A stretch of 64,000 nucleotides of DNA from Aphelocoma coerulescens (taxonomy: Eukaryota > Chordata > Aves > Passeriformes > Corvidae): positions 33,454,001 through 33,518,000 of the forward strand of contig NC_091013.1 in assembly GCF_041296385.1 (NCBI RefSeq), read 5' to 3'. Positions 37,201 through 59,943 of the stretch are shown here, in pieces. The position numbers and the translations under genes were made by a program. Position 1 is the first letter of the stretch, and every line of letters starts with the position of its first letter. The notes beneath the pieces were generated by a model. It was not told the origin of the DNA, searched no databases, and worked only from the letters and a program-made list of their open reading frames with translations.

Positions 37201-39397
37201 GGCGAAGAATAAGAAGCTGGGTGTTAAATCAGTAAAAAAAGCCTTGCTCCAAGAGCATGAGCAGTGTGAGCCTCCAAATGAGCCAACCAAGTATCATATT
37301 CAATCTGAAATAAAGCCTGGATGCACAATGGCCTCTCTCATCCCTTCTTCTCTCTCTTCACCTCTTCTCCCTCCACCCCATCCAGTTCCTATGAGCAGGA
37401 AATGCAGATAGAAATGCCAGATTGGAAATACAGCACATACCAACCCATTTATCAAACTGGGAGTCTCAGGTTCAAGGACCCAAGGGTGATGTGTTACCTC
37501 ACATCTGCACCACAGACCTTTAAGCCACTTCTAGTAAAGTCAAGGTGTTTTTGTAGAACTCAAAAAATTACAATTTTATTCTTCTTTCTAAATTTGCAGC
37601 TGGCCTATCATTTCAAAATATGAACCAGAGAAGTTCATAGTGTTTTCTATGAAACCAATATAACATTTTTGTTTTCTGTAAGCAGAAATAAGCCATATTT
37701 CATGATAAGAATGCATTTTTTTTCTATTTGCATGGGACCTGGTGATAAGTTCTGGCAAAAGGAATACCACAGAGTATTGGAGAAGACAGAAGAAGAAAGT
37801 AGTCACTGACTGCTGGAACTTAAAGAAAGCCTTTACATATTTATAAGTTGGTAGTACTGGCCAGAAGTTAGCCAAGAAAATGAATACATTGTTCTATTAT
37901 TAAAAATGTGACAACATTTCTTCTTAATACTTTAGATTAGTGTCTGTTAAGAAGAGCCAAAATACACTGTTGTTATGTCCTTGCCTTTTCCACTCTCAGG
38001 AAAAAGATAGGACTAGTATTTTCAAGAAGAACTGCATGAAGGCTGACCCTTCATGTTTCCAGAATGCCTCAGCATAGCTCCCAGTTTCTCTAACACAACT
38101 TTTCCCTTCCTTCTCTCTAGCTTCCCCTTGCCATCTGTCCTGATCATGAAGTAAAATTAGAAAATGATGGTTGGAAAAGACAAGAAAGGGGTTCACCTTG
38201 CCAGATTTTACCTGTGTAGGAGTTCCAGACTCCCTGTGTACTCAATATCACTATAAGTACACACACAGAGAAAAATCCATCCTGTGTGTTTTAAATACAA
38301 AGCTTGGAATATAATGCTCTCCAGGTGTGCTTAGGCAAATTTGTTCAGTGGAGATTAACACTGTAAAATACAATAGATATTATAAAGTCTTAAAAGATCA
38401 CTCGTATCCCAACAGATTGTACCAGCTTAATGACATACCTGGTACAGATTAACTGGGGGAGAATTTTCTGACTTTTTTTCCATGAAGGAAGATATAATCC
38501 AAGATACCTTGAAATCCTTTGCATAAAGTAGTTTCTATAAAAGCAGCACTGCACAAACACAGCAGAGTATCTGCTTTTTGAAACTACCAAAAATATCTAG
38601 AAATCATTACTCTTAAAATTATTTTCATTCCAAGTGCTGTTGGGAAGTTATTAGGTATTGATTCAGTTGGTAGTCTGTACTTAGAAAAGGTGACCAAGAA
38701 TGGGTTATGGTCCATGTTAAGAAAATACAGATATATATTACATTTGCCACTCTCCTTGCTGTTCATTGATTTGTTTTAAAGTGTTAAATTGCTTTATACA
38801 ATTTGTGACTTACAAGATGCATGGCATACAATTTCTAACACAATACTCTATAAACATGATCACTGCTATAACCTGTATATCTAGTAGGCTCACTAGTGTG
38901 CTCATAAGTTTCCAGGTAAGAGATTTAATTCTTCCATCCATACTGGATGCAAACATGTTTTTCCAAATATACCAGAATCAGTGTCCTGCATTTCAACTTA
39001 ACAAAATTAAATTCTCATCTGGTTTCAGTGTAATCCAAAACAGTTTTTCTTTCTATACTCTTATTTTCATGTATCTATTTCTTTTCCTTGCTTAATTTAG
39101 TGATATGTAATGCCAGTAAACTAAAAAGATCTGCAAGAATTGGATGGATAATTTTATGCATATTATGTATACATAGATTATTGCTCAGGAGGAAATACAA
39201 ATACAGCAAATACACTAGAAATGTGAGTAGTTGGCATCCATGCAACATTAGGGAAGAGCTTTTAGAATTACATTCATTTGTATGACAGACCAGTACATTT
39301 TAGAACTTGTCCTTTAATACTCCTGAGTTTAACCTTTCAAATTTATGAATTTCTGAGCACCTCAAAGATTCTAAGTTCCAAAGAACCACTGATTTGG

Positions 39398-39428
<31 letters not shown>

Positions 39429-39441
39429 AAAAACAAAAACA
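39398..39441. repeat. Poly(A) tract of 30 bases grading into CAAAA repeats
   Basis: Thirty A are followed by CAAAAACAAAAACAACA. No retrocopy is recognisable upstream. Confidence 0.85.
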
Positions 39442-40226
39442 ACAGCCTTCTTCATAGATCATCACTGTCCCATTTAGTGAAGACTTTCCCCCGACTTACA
39501 CCTTCTTGAAACCCACACAAGCAAAGTTCAATACACAGGGTTTGAAGAGTTAGTGCATACACAAAATAGCAGATTTTGGAATGCCAGGAGTGGTTTGCAC
39601 TTTTCTCTTTATATTTCATAACCATTTATACCAGGAGATAGTCTGAATTTCATATCTAACTTTTTTTATTCATAGGAGTATAGAAACAGTAGCTTTATGC
39701 TAGTGAAAAATACTCTGAAATCCAAAAAGGCAATTCAGAAATTATATATGAGACTTCCTAAATGACATGCAATACTTCAGAATTTAAAATAAGAATACTT
39801 TTTAACATCAAAAAAGTAGGATCTGGTTCTTAGATTGATATGGTTTGTGTTGTTTGTGTTTACTCTTCAGCTTGCTACCTTTTTTCTTCCCTCTAAAAAA
39901 TGGAATCTTTCTATCTGATAGCAATGCCACCGTCAAGTATCTTGATGATATGCGGTTACAGTTATTTTATTCACCTGAGGTACTGGCAGTCATTCTTTAC
40001 TGTTACTGACCTGAAATCAAAATGTATGTGAATAAAATTTTAGTTCAATTTCTTTGTGTGTTTCATGGATACATACATGCACAAACTATACAATTTAGAG
40101 TCACTTTTAAACCAATCTCAAAATCTTCAATTTGAAAGACTCAGCACTGAGGATTTTATGAGACAGTGTTAAATTAATAATGTTTTGAATGAGAAGTATT
40201 ACATGAATTGAACATTTTACTTTTTT

Positions 40227-40238
40227 TATATATATATA
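40227..40238. repeat. (TA)6 microsatellite
   Basis: Alternating T and A after a T run, seen directly. Confidence 0.75.
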
Positions 40239-40499
40239 CCTTAAGCTATGTGAATTTGTTGCATATATCACATTTTACCATTATTTGTTTCCTTGCTCAA
40301 AAGCTCACATAATTAACTGATGTCAATGTTTTGTAGTCATATCTATTTCTTAAAAAGTATTTGAGGTATATTTGAGGTTTGGGTTTGTTTAAATTTAAAT
40401 GAGATCAACACAGAGAACCAAGTGAGAAGAGTTACACATGAGACTGAACCAAAATTGCCATTTCAACACAGATACTTGCAAACAGTGTTTTCCTTATAT

Positions 40500-40912
40500 T
40501 GGCACCATTTTGAATACTAATATTGAATATTACCATACCATAACAGTTGTGCAAAGCTTCACTGGAATTCCTAGACTATAATCTCACATTGGTTGAAAAG
40601 GTAGAAGGTAATTCCACTATCCTGCAGGACTTGGTCAAACATAAGCATTGGAAAAAACAGAACTTTTTAAACTTCAACAAGGACAGATGCCAAATCCTGC
40701 CTAGGTGGAAGAAAAGCCCTTGCAACAAAAACATCTGGGGACAGAGCAACCAGGGAGCAGCTCAGCAAGGAAAGCTCTGATCTTCATGTGAACCTGTGGG
40801 AAGTCCAGCACCAAAGGCAGCCAACAGCCTCTGTGACTCTATGGAAAGGGGAAGGTCCCTTCCATTCTGTATCTTTCTATGTTTTTTTCTATGATCCTAT
40901 GATTAAGTACTA
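40500..40912 (+). mobile_element. CR1-type LINE fragment, heavily deleted
   Basis: The part from about 40655 is CR1-like: AACTTCAACAAGGACAGATG followed by CAAATCCTGCCTAGGTGG, then CAGGGAGCAGCTCAGCAAGG, and finally GGTCCCTTCCATTCTGTAT with a TTCTATGATCCTATGATT end resembling the CR1 terminal repeat. Sequence from the middle of the 3' UTR is missing. The part before 40640 is only weakly similar, so the left boundary is approximate. Confidence 0.6.
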
Positions 40913-48428
<7,516 letters not shown>

Positions 48429-51400
48429 TCAGAAAACAAAGACCAGTTTATAGTTGTGCTTTCTTTCTTACTCTTCCTCTGTTTATTCTGTATTAAAGTA
48501 CTAAGATGTACTCATTACAAATGAAAAATCAGTTTCTGTTGTATAGGTTTGGAAAGAAACATACAGTCAATATCTCCACATCCTATAAATAGCTTCACAC
48601 TTTGAAATGTAAGTCTGGTATTATTCTCTGATTCTGCTTAAGCCAGAAAAATAGCGAAGGAACATAGCACAATAACCCTGCCAAAATAACACCAGAGACC
48701 TGCATTCAGATAAACTTGTTGATTTTTTGTTTTACATAAATAGAAGGTGCCATCAGGTGAGGTGAAAAGAAAGATGAGATAGTTTGAGGATGCTAAGAAT
48801 TATGGATGCCTTTTTCCCTTACGCCAAACTGACTTTGAAAATGTAGTGTTTTATTTATAGATAAATTAATTAATTTGCAAGATCACAGACTTTGTTTACC
48901 TAATCACCATGGCTCTTCAATAAATAAGGAAACATAATTTCACTATGTGAACTTCACCAAATTACCTTATACATGCCTGCACAGGAGAGGAACACACCAA
49001 AGAAAAATAATTTGCCACATTTATAATGTGCATCTATCCTTACTTCTCCCAAGCCGCTTCCAGAAATTAATTTATTTCTTCATTTTCTTTACACTTTTAA
49101 CAATCTGGCAATTTATCTGAGCTCAGGTATTCAGAGCTCAGAAAGACCAGCCCATTTTCCATGTCGTTCCCATGAGTCATACCTCAGATTTATACATGCT
49201 GCATACTTGACTTCCATAAAGCAGATGGCTTCTGCAAATGTTTCTGATCTAAGGCACGACTCAGGAAGTGCCAGTGACTCCTACATGCTGTTCTTTAACT
49301 GAAGTCTTGAACAAAGGAGGTAACAATCTAAGCAAATTTTTTTTTATACTTTGGCAAGTCATCTCTTTTTTCCATACATAACTACATTAACAATCCATTA
49401 TTCTAAGCACAAGCCCTCCTTTCCTCCCATTGGCATGTAGTTACTCTTCTTACTTTGGTTCTGTCAAAAATTTTAGCTCCAGGGAAATTCTTCTGGTCTC
49501 ACTTTGAGAGAAACAGATTATAATGTAATTAACGCTCCAGTTAATTGTTTTGATTTACTAAATGTTTCAGGGCACCCAGAGATCAGTCTACCAAAAAGTA
49601 TCTCAGAATAAAGGCAGAAGAATTATTCCCCCAAGTATTCATACATGGTACTGTTATGGCCATCTGCACCTGAAAGTGCACACAAAATTAGCAGATGTCT
49701 AAAAATATACTTAAAAAATAATAGAACACTCTTAAATTCAAACAAATTGAAATGCTATAATTCAGATGGTTTTGAGTGGTCATTCTAGTGACAGAGCAAC
49801 AACTTTGATAAAAAAACTAAACCCCAAAAGTCACGCAGGATTTTTTTTTATTATTTGTTTAGTTGATTTCATGAAAGCCAAAGCTTTCCAATAAAAAGGC
49901 CTGGTATAGCTAAGATTTATCCTGTTGAGTGCAAAGAAAATGCATGATTCTTATTCATTCCAGAACATTAGGCAGCAAACCGAGATGTTCATCCTGGAGT
50001 AGAGATCTGAACAACGGTATCTATTGTCTCGGGTGAGTGGCCTAAGCAACACCTATTAAGAACAATAGACTGGTTTTATTTTCTCATCAGCAGCCTCAAA
50101 CAGCTCTTGAGCAGATGCCACTGTGGAATAAGGAAAACACAGAAATCTTAGAGATTTCTTGAAATGAGAAAAGCATTCCGCTCCCACTGCCTCTAGTCCC
50201 AGATTTTATTTCATATATTTAATTCTCCTTCCATGGTTTTTTTTATTCCCTTCTTTTTCTGTTTTCCTAGGAGCTGTGCTAGGGGACCTGCTTCCTACTT
50301 GCTCTGTTTTTAAGGATTTGAAATTGCAAAGGAGCTGGAGCTCTGTGCAGAGAGGTCCTGCCTGTCTCTGAGGAGTTCTGCTGATGTTGGTGAAACTGCA
50401 CATCAATACAAGGGTGTATCCTTATTGATCATAAAACTATTGTGATCATCTTTGTGAGACACCAAGGACTATTTGTAACCTCAGCTTATCATACACAGAA
50501 AATCACCCCCACATCATTAGAGGAACAGAAACCTTTAAAAAATAGTGTCTAACACTGGTCATTAGGAACATCACAGCTCATTTCCCTTGCCCTCTCTTTG
50601 CCTCAAAGTATACCCTTATTACTTTAACACATTTTAAAAAATACAAAACTGAACTTGGAACAACAATTTTCTTGGTAGGTACTGCCATGAGAAAGCCAAG
50701 ACACAAGGCATGTGGCTTAAGATGAAAACAGAACAAATGAATACAGCTGATGTTATTAGAGGAGTCAAGCAGGAACACTTCAGGAGTTTTCAGTTCCAAA
50801 CTAATCACTAGTCTACAACATCCAAACATTTCATAAGAGATTTCTGCTCTGTGTGTAGCACAACCAGTCATCACTCTCAGAATAATGTTACTGCAGACAA
50901 GGAATATGTAGCTCTGGCATCAAACTAAAGAAATGAGACTGAAACTGCACTTGTCCCATGGCTCTGACTAGATACAGTCGAGATCTCCAAACAGCACGAG
51001 TTCTCCTATACTGTATGGGCTATAGTAATGCCTTCACATAATGAAGTATTATGGAAAGAGTTTCTGCTTCAGCAGTGAATTGATTTCCCCAAGTAGATTT
51101 CACTTGAGAAGAAATCATCACCTTAAATGTTATCTGCAAGGAGCAGAATTTCTCTTTCATTTGTTTGGAGCGTGTGTGCAGTTTAATTAGGCACTGGCTC
51201 AGCAGGCTTCAAAGAACTGCACTCAAATTAACAACAGAGGCAAACTTTTGTTTCACCTCCCAGCAGCATCTGTCTACACAGCACAGGTTTAACTCACTAG
51301 TGAGACAGCAACACTGTGATCCTCTGAATCTTGGAAAACTTGAGACAAGGTTAATGTACACAAAAACCTATACATTGAATTCATTCTGATGGGTGCAAAT

Positions 51401-54400
51401 TAAGAATAAGCATTTTTTAGGGCTTCACCCAATCTTGACTTCATCTTCACATCATCTTAAGACATTTTAAGAACAATCCAGATTAGACTGCTCACTTGTT
51501 TTTACGCTCAGAACAAAATAATACATGGGCCAACTGTATCAAACAGCAACATTGCAAAAACCAATCTGTTTTGATGACTCCTATTGTAACTTTGTTGATG
51601 ACTCCTACTCACCCTTTATCACAAGGTAGATGGTTACTGAGAAACTGGATTCACTACAATGAAGTAAATGTTATATTTCTAATGTCAATAGTGTGTGATA
51701 TCTATGACATTTTATTCTGAATATCTGTTTTTCCTCTTATTCTTGACAGACTACATGCACTGTTGTCAGTATTAGCTATGCTTCGTAGTTCATAAGCATG
51801 AACTCAAGAGAGACCTTTTTCTCAATGAAAGAAATAATTCTAATTAGTTGCCTGTGCTACACAGAAGAAAACAACAGAGGAATCCTCACAGATCATAATC
51901 TTTTTTCCATGGAGCTGCCCTAGCTTTGCACAATCATTTCAGAAACAGAGCAGAAGGTCTTCTACTGCTTCTGTCTAGAAAAGGTGATATAAAAGTTTCT
52001 TTCTGATATTTCTCAAGACAAATAACTTTGAATATCTTTAGGGAATGTGAAATCAGCTCCAAGTGTATTTAAGAGTTTTAGTTAAGGATAGATATATCTA
52101 GAAATATTCAAGCCCCACACATTCAAATGTGCCTTTTCATCCCCAGCTAACTTAGAGCTACAAGCAGGAAGATGTTGACAAGGTTTGGTAAGCCTGATTT
52201 GATACCTGCACTACCCAGCAGCCCTGCTTCTTCCAGCCTTCTGCTTCTGTTTGTAGCTACTTCTTCGCAACTCAGTGTTCAGCTATTGCCCTTTGCTACA
52301 TCACCCCTTCAGAGACTGCCAAATCTGAGCCCAGACCCTTCACACCACACACAATGCACCTCTCATGGGCCCAGACAGCCTCTTCCTCAGTAAACACAGT
52401 TTGCCCAAGTCCCTATAACCTGCAATGCACTGAAAATCAATGCTGGGAGAACTGATTAGACTTACTGAAAGAAGGGGCTGGGAAATCAGATCAGAATCAT
52501 AGCAAGAAAAGAGAGAGAGTTTGAATCAGTAACATGCATCATTTCAAGACTCATTCTCAGCTGTTGATTTTTACATGTCAGCAGCACATTGTTCTATCTA
52601 ATTATATCTATTATAACTAAATGCTGTTAGTTCCCAGGAGTCCCTTTGGTATTGCCCCCTCAAGAGCAAGCCTAATCCTTGTGTTTGCTGTGTTAATATG
52701 TTTGCTTGGAGAATCACCTCAAAGTGCCTGGCAGGATTAGTGTTTATTACTCAAAGCATTGAGAAATCAAAGCGAAGGGATTATCACTAATAAAGCTGTT
52801 TGGCCTAGCATGAGCAGCCTTCATGAACAGTAACTTTTTCGAATATAAAGGAGATAATACCTTGGGTAACAACCAAGTGGATGGCTAACAGAAAAGTTTG
52901 TTTTGCTGTGAGAATTACAGACCATTTCCCTTCCACATGCTCTGACAGTGGAGAACAAGCTATACCTGTGCTTAACCAAGAGGCCTTCTGCATTTTCTCT
53001 CTCCTGTATCTCTGGTCAGCTAATGCAGAAGTAAAATGACTACCCTATTTTCATGCCAACACAAGCCCTGAGAACAGCTTTTCCCTAGCCTTTAACAAGC
53101 ATCTGTGACAGGCCTGGTTTTACACAGGACAGCTGTTCTGCTTTGTCCAGACAAGGATTCTCTTTCTGAAACAAGGGCTTTTCTGCAGAGTCATGAATAA
53201 TTTTAGGGTGAGGATTGTCAGCCCTGCTTTTTGCTGTAATGAACCATTCCATTACAGTATAAAAGCAAAACTTACTGAAGGAAGCCAGCTTCTTGCTTCC
53301 AATCCATTTTTAAAAGAAAATCCTTTGCAGTCTCCCATATAATTTACCTTGTTAAATAAAGGTAGACTGATGTGTCTGGCTTCCTTTCCATAGCATGTTC
53401 CATTTTTCTACTTAAAGCACAAGCTGAGCAAATGTAACAAATCTGTCTGCCAAAGTGAATACTGACCAGTTCTGGTTTTGATTAGCCTTATAGATGACAG
53501 CCTTCATAGCTTTCATAAATTTTCAGTTTCACAAAGAAGTGATACAGATTTGCCTCTTTAAAAAAATAAACACATTTATATTCATTTGTTAAATGTCCAC
53601 AAGTCTTGAATATCTTTTAGTAATGGGCAAGACTTGAATATCTTAATATTTTTTTGTGTGTAAAAATTAATAATCCAGATAATCAACTTTGCAGTCAATG
53701 AAGAAGAGAATCAAGGCCAATTGAACCATTAGCAGTCCCTAAAAGGAACATCAAGTCACAAGCATGCATGAACTCATTTAATTCTGATATTTGTGATAAA
53801 ATGTACTCTTATGATACCAAAATTATTTATTTTACTGATTTGGAAACATTTTGCATGGTATGTTTCCACATAAATGCATAAATATGGACATTATTGGGGA
53901 AAAATGAAAGAACATAAATGAAAGTTTTGAGTTCACTTATCAAAAATGTTCATTGAACTTCATTCAAACCAATGCTTTTAATCAGGTGAAATTTACCACT
54001 TTTTCTCACCACTACAACACCACCGGCAGGATAGTTGTACAAGCATTGTCAATGCTCGTTGTTTCCTTTTTGCTATGAGAAGAAAAGGTGAAATTTAAAT
54101 TTGTCATTTTTCTACCAGAAGTGTGAAATAAATAAGGTGAGTTGCTGAACATCCTGCACTTGTTACTTTAATGACCTAAAGAAATCCATAAACTTCTATG
54201 AAATCCAGACATCTGTAAAAAACACATAAAACCTGAAGTGACCACTAAAGCCTTCTCGAAGTCAACCTACCCAGTGCAAGTGTAAAATAAACTATTATAA
54301 TGATGGATAGTGCCAGCAGTCTGACACACCACTCCCCTATGCCCTGAGACACATATTCAAGTAGGTTTCATTTAATGCTTTTAATGCTGTGCATATTTCA

Positions 54401-54570
54401 TCTCTGATTTTTAGATTCAAAGACTAAAACTATGTCAACTCAATTTCACAGCTTTGCCACATGTGATGTTAAGGGGGACCAAATATTGAAAAACTCTTTC
54501 ATATGCAGAAACCTGGCATAAGAGTACATTATTCAACTTTACCATAATATACTTTGAAGCTGTGCTAAAT

Positions 54571-54657
54571 AGATTGATTAATATCTATATATATTAATAT
54601 CTCTATATATTTATTTTATATATTTTTTTATATATTAATGTCTATATAAATAATATC
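54571..54657. repeat. TATA-rich low-complexity tract
   Basis: Irregular TATATA, ATTAATATCT and TTTATATATT words repeat over about 85 bases with hardly any G or C. ATTAATATCTATATAT recurs as near-copies and the tract can pair with itself. Confidence 0.8.
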
Positions 54658-57600
54658 TAGAGTATGATTATAACTTTCCTTAGTGTCATACAGAGTGTCT
54701 GATTTGTCAATATAAATCAACATTAATATTGCAAACCAAGATTTTTTTCCTCCTCAAAGTGCAGAAGGGGGAGTATTGCTTGGAAAGTGTCTGCAGAGGA
54801 AGAAAAGTAGATAATCCAATATTATATTCTGCACTTAAGTGCTTTGAATCTTGCTGTAGCTTCTCTGCCTTGTTCTGTCTGATAGTTCAAGTGCTACATT
54901 TGAATGGAATATACTTCTTCTGCTGACAGCTATTCAGAGTCTGTATTCTCATATTGCAGCAACTCACTGATACAACACAGTGTTGTATATTCCATATATT
55001 TCTGAAAACAGAAGTGGCTAAGGCTTCTGGAAAGAACCTTCTGTCATTTATGACAAAGAAATGCACAAATCAAGTAAAGAAAATTAAACGTATCGCCACA
55101 TATACTTTGTAGGAGCCCCAATGCCATGTGTGATCACTATCCTATCTCTAATTTGCAGAACTTTATAGCTTGCAGTTATTTTACACAGATTGAAAACCAT
55201 TAATAGAAGCATTTCAAAGTTATCAGTAATGCTAGCATTATAATCAAGTGATTTTGGTGTTTGGTATAAATTTATTTTCTAAATCAATATTACATATTAC
55301 ACATAGCTGTCTTATTTCTATTCTAAAATCTAAGACTTACCAACCAAACTATAAATCCTCACCAGTGCAGCTGAAACAGCATCCTTTACCCCATATACTT
55401 CATATTTCACCCTTAATGACATACATACATCTATATATGCATATCTGCCAAGGTAACACTTTCCAAGCTTAGAAAAATGTCCTTGCTGAAAAAAATATAC
55501 TGGCTTCAATAGGGGAGTTGTTTTCCCTATTAACTCAGTATCCTAAAACCAAATTGCTCTCTGATATTGTCTTCATCCAGACAAAGATATGTCTGTCAAA
55601 TGGACACACTCAGTTTTGGCTGGTTTTACATTTTAGGCTCAAAACTTTCTTCTATATGTTTTCCATACCACAGAGGATACTCTTTGGCAATCTTTAGAGA
55701 ATATACTTAAGTTGCAGGGAGTCTGGAAAAAAGCCTGGATCTCACACCAAGGACTTTTCAGCTCTACTGGGCTTTAAGAATGTCACACTGAAAAAGCATG
55801 AAGATAACCCAGAGCTTGAATGTCATGAAAGAGCTAAGGAAAACAGCAACTGGATTTTTATAGAAGGTTACAGATTCTGGATGTTACAGAAAACAGCAAG
55901 AAGACAGTTTGGGCTCTCAAGTATCAGTTGTGGGAAAAGGGCCCTCATGTTTATATCCAGTGTTTTTCACGCTACAACAAAACCCAAAATCTTTCAGGTA
56001 ACATCTGAATGAGCTCTTAATAACAAGAAAGGAGTAGTGCCATTTAATCAGCAGTAGCTACTGTTGAATTAATTTCCATAACTGCAAATATCATAGAAAC
56101 AATGCAAAGTACACTCAGAAAGTAAATTAGATATTAGTGGAAGACATATAAGAAACATGCTTCTAGATGTGTAAATTTAAAGGTATAATGCTGCTAAAGA
56201 CTGCCCTGCGGTCTTTAAAGAAAAACTGTGATATATTTCCTAAATTTCCCTGTTTGATTTTCCTGCCTTTCAAAGTCAAGAGCAGCAACATCCTTTACCT
56301 TTTGAAAGATTGCTCTCATTACCTACAGTACCACCCTTTGATTTGGATTGAGCTTTATATCAATAAAAAATTATTTATCCGAGTCTGGACTGTCTTGCCC
56401 ATAAAACATAGAACTGAGCCCCACGATTTCTTGTCATTAAAAGACTCTTTTAGTACCAATAGGAACTTCCAGTATTCATGTCCTGGTTAAAATCAAGCTC
56501 AGGTAGGTATATTGTCTCCAAAAAATTTTCCTACCATTTCAATTATACATTTTATACAACAATAAAGTTCAAAACCAAAGTTGAATAGTGCTCTTCTTAA
56601 ATAACAGCTATATTTTTACACCATGCATTCAATTTTTGGTAGACTTTTTAAATCTTTCAAATTGAAAAGTGTTATACAAATTTGATCGATTGTAACCATA
56701 AAAGAACCATAAAGTAGCTACAGTTTTTCATAATGTTAACTATCATATATTTAATATGATTTATGCTTTCTGAAGGATATACTTTTCTTCATATTGCAGA
56801 GAAGGAGGGTTACTTTATGAATATAAACAGTATTTTTAGCTTTGTACCTTCAGTGTGTCTGAAGCTTTAAAACTAGTATAGGCTTTTATTCAGCAGAATC
56901 AACAGGAATAATAAATCAGTGCTACTCCACTGTGCAAGGCCCCATCTTCACCAGAGACCTAAGGAGGGCTGCTGAGAGGCAGAATAGCTACAGTACTGGA
57001 CTATTGAGAGAAATTCCACTGTTTAGCTACACTGTGGGATAGCTGTAATAGCAGTAATTAGCACAATGTCCAGTGGATAATGAATTATATTCACACCTGG
57101 GTTTTGACCCTGTAAGGTTAGAAAAAAAGTGCCAGCAATCTTCTCTTCCTACCTCCTGTCTTGACGTAGAGTCTACAACTGAGTTGTGTGGCCAGAACAG
57201 CACAACTGAATGCTTCCTAGAAACTGCCTATTTCTGCAGAATTGTAACAGCGATGACTTTCAGGTGCTGTCCTTCAGGAAAACATGCAGAGAGGGAAAAT
57301 AGTGCAAAACTATACATTGTAAAAAATATCCCCTCTGGACCATATTAAAAGTCACTGCAGCAGAGTTTTTGCACTTTTCTGTGTTAGCAACTGAGATCTC
57401 AGAAGGTAGGAACTTTCAAAAATTAATTTGATATTTTTCTTTCTTTTTTCAAAAGCATACTGTTTATAAATCATGAAAAAAAAAAAGAGAGAGATAAAAT
57501 TGCAAATAAATGCCAGTTCTTTAAATGTCAAATGTGGAAAAACCCTTCAAATAATATCTTAGCTATAACATCTTCAGCTCAGTAAATAGTCCAGTTCTAC

Positions 57601-58221
57601 ACAATTGAACAATCTTAATAGGTGAATTTCTGACTGTATGCTTACTCAATTTAAGTTGAATCCTTATTTTATGCTCTTTTAAAAGTCATGAGACAATATA
57701 AAAAGTGCAATTAAAGTTCCTCTTGTTCTGAAATGGCTGTAGCTAGCAACCTTCATTTGCTCTCCAGAATTTCAGGGCAGCATTCCCCAGACACTATCAG
57801 GTCTACATAAAATTCAGTCTCCAAAGTGTTATAATTCCATCAAGTACTAGAATACAAAACATTAATGAATGAAGCTTTAGTCAGTGCCCTCTCATGCAAA
57901 AATAATACAGATACAGATTCATCAGAATGCCTCAGAAGTTTCCTCTTTCTTTACTTCCTTTAGTACCTTTTGTATTTCCTGTTTTCTTTGCCTTCATGTT
58001 AATTGTTACATGTTCATTGTTAACATGTAATTGAAATACTGGCAGATCACATTAAAAAAACCTCCATGAGCAACACAATTTTTCCAGGTACTTCATCAGC
58101 CTGACCACTAATGCCCAGACAGATGTGAATTAATAGGATGGTTCAGCATCCAGAAGCTTTGACTACTCAAAAGGCCCAAAAGCCTGAATTCATATGACCT
58201 GTCATTGGGAACCCCTCTCAG

Positions 58222-58229
58222 TCACATGA
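58222..58229. promoter_or_regulatory. MITF/TFE-type palindromic E-box, TCACATGA (candidate)
   Basis: TCACATGA is the palindromic M-box/E-box preferred by MITF, the master regulator of pigment genes. The same octamer (as TCATGTGA) occurs at 638-645, 36593-36600 and 40784-40791. About one occurrence is expected by chance in a window of this size and composition, so a role in OCA2 control is only a possibility. Confidence 0.15.
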
Positions 58230-59943
58230 GGGGCTCCAATGTGCTCTGCAGAGATCATCTGGCAATGTCAGTGGATGAATAAACACTTTGGACATTCCAG
58301 TATCTCCATCACCAAACATGGAGGCTGGGGCAGCCAGACTCCTAACTTACAACTTAAGTTCTTAAAGATAGCTGGGAAAAATGTAGATCTAAATTTCCAG
58401 AACCAGATCCCCTGGAAAATTATCACGTTTATTTCTTTAACTGTGTAGATTGACCTGACCTGAACAAGAAAATGTCTGCCAAAAAGAACAGGCCAACTCT
58501 GAGGAATATCCAAAGAATTCAAAATTGTGACAGTTTCACCAGGAATTGGTCATGGTCATCACTGTCCTTGGCTTTCTTGGTTAAGAGACAGGGTTTTTCA
58601 TCCCTTCCCACCTTCAGAGACACATTTCACAGAACAAGGAGCATCTATGCAATATTCCTGTACTCCTTTTGTCTGAGCACAAGGCCATGAAAGACAGAAA
58701 TTTAGCAGCAGCAGCTCTTTTGGGAGACAGTGACAACAATATGGCAGTTATACCGTCAAAGGTCTTTTCATCTTATTTGAGACTGACTCCATCCTTCTTT
58801 CATTTCCAGGACAACAGCTAAAGCAATGAAGAAAAATTACTGCCTTTTCTCATCCTATCATCTTCCAAACATGTAGCTGCCTGTGCACTTTGTGGCAATA
58901 GGAAAAAAAGTAACTGCAACCACTGGAAATTGTTTAGGAGAAAATGAATGGCATTTTCCAAGACAGGCACAAAAGTGGTGCTCCCTTTACAGACACATTA
59001 CCAGTGCTTACCCTGAACTCCAGAAATGTTATCAAATTACCAGAAATGAAGTTTCTGTAGTAAACAGCTAACCCCAAAATATGTAGTTGTAATATATTAT
59101 TTCATAAGACTCTTCTTCAAAATGTCTTGTTTGCCAAGTTCCCTTGGTCGCAAAAGCAGTGATAAGATCCAATCTTTTGCCCTAAGCACCAGGCAGTAAT
59201 GGTATCATTGTCATCTACTCCTTCCACAATTGCGTTAGCCTACCTTGAGGGTTCCTCCACACACTTCAGAGATGATGACAATTCTCTTTTGGAAATAATC
59301 TTTAAGGAACATCAACACTTCCTTTTTTAAGAAAGAAAAGCCCCTTTTGCCCCAATTTTCAAGGCTGCATCTTTTAAAGCTAAAGCTTTTACACACTCCT
59401 TATTCTACAACAATAAGCTCCTGTCCATTAGCTTTTGGACAATGAAAGATCAGAAGCATATTAAATTTCAGGCTAACACTCCTTAGAACACATCTGCCAG
59501 TATAACTCAGCATATGCTCAGCTTTATCCTAGTAGAGAACAGTGGGGAAAATTTAAGCTTTTGTTAATAATGATCTAACCTTTTATCCAAATATTTGTGT
59601 GGAGCATGTCTGAACACTTAGGCACCTCCTGTGGATCTCTAATCTCTTTAATTAAAATCATTCTCATGCTACTGCTTACATTTTCACTTTTGTCTCATAC
59701 TGCATACACACAGAAGTCTCTCAAAATCCAGGCAGCCCTTCAACAAATCAAATTAAAGGAATTTGGGTTAAGATGATAACTGATAGTTTACGAAAATCAG
59801 CTGAGACTGGTAAAGGTTCCACGGCTGGTAAAGCCCCTCCCACTTAGAATACGTCAGCATAATCTGACTAACTTTATATTCCTTATGCTTTTTTTTTAAT
59901 CTGAAAATTTAATGAAATGAGAGTATGTTCAGTGATCAACAAA

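Larger units (their letters stand above)
30651..40499. other. OCA2 intron segment, no gene recognised
   Basis: About 9.8 kb of AT-rich intron. It contains a perfect 10-bp inverted repeat at 31834-31868, a GTT array at 33894-33944, A runs at 34226-34240 and 39398-39427 and a TA run at 40227-40238. No exon or known RNA gene is visible. Confidence 0.6.

Noticed and set aside
53590..53645. Short direct repeat around AGTCTTGAATATCTT / AGACTTGAATATCTT
   Set aside because: One pair of about 15 bases with one mismatch in AT-rich DNA, with no further copies seen. Chance or a minor slippage event.
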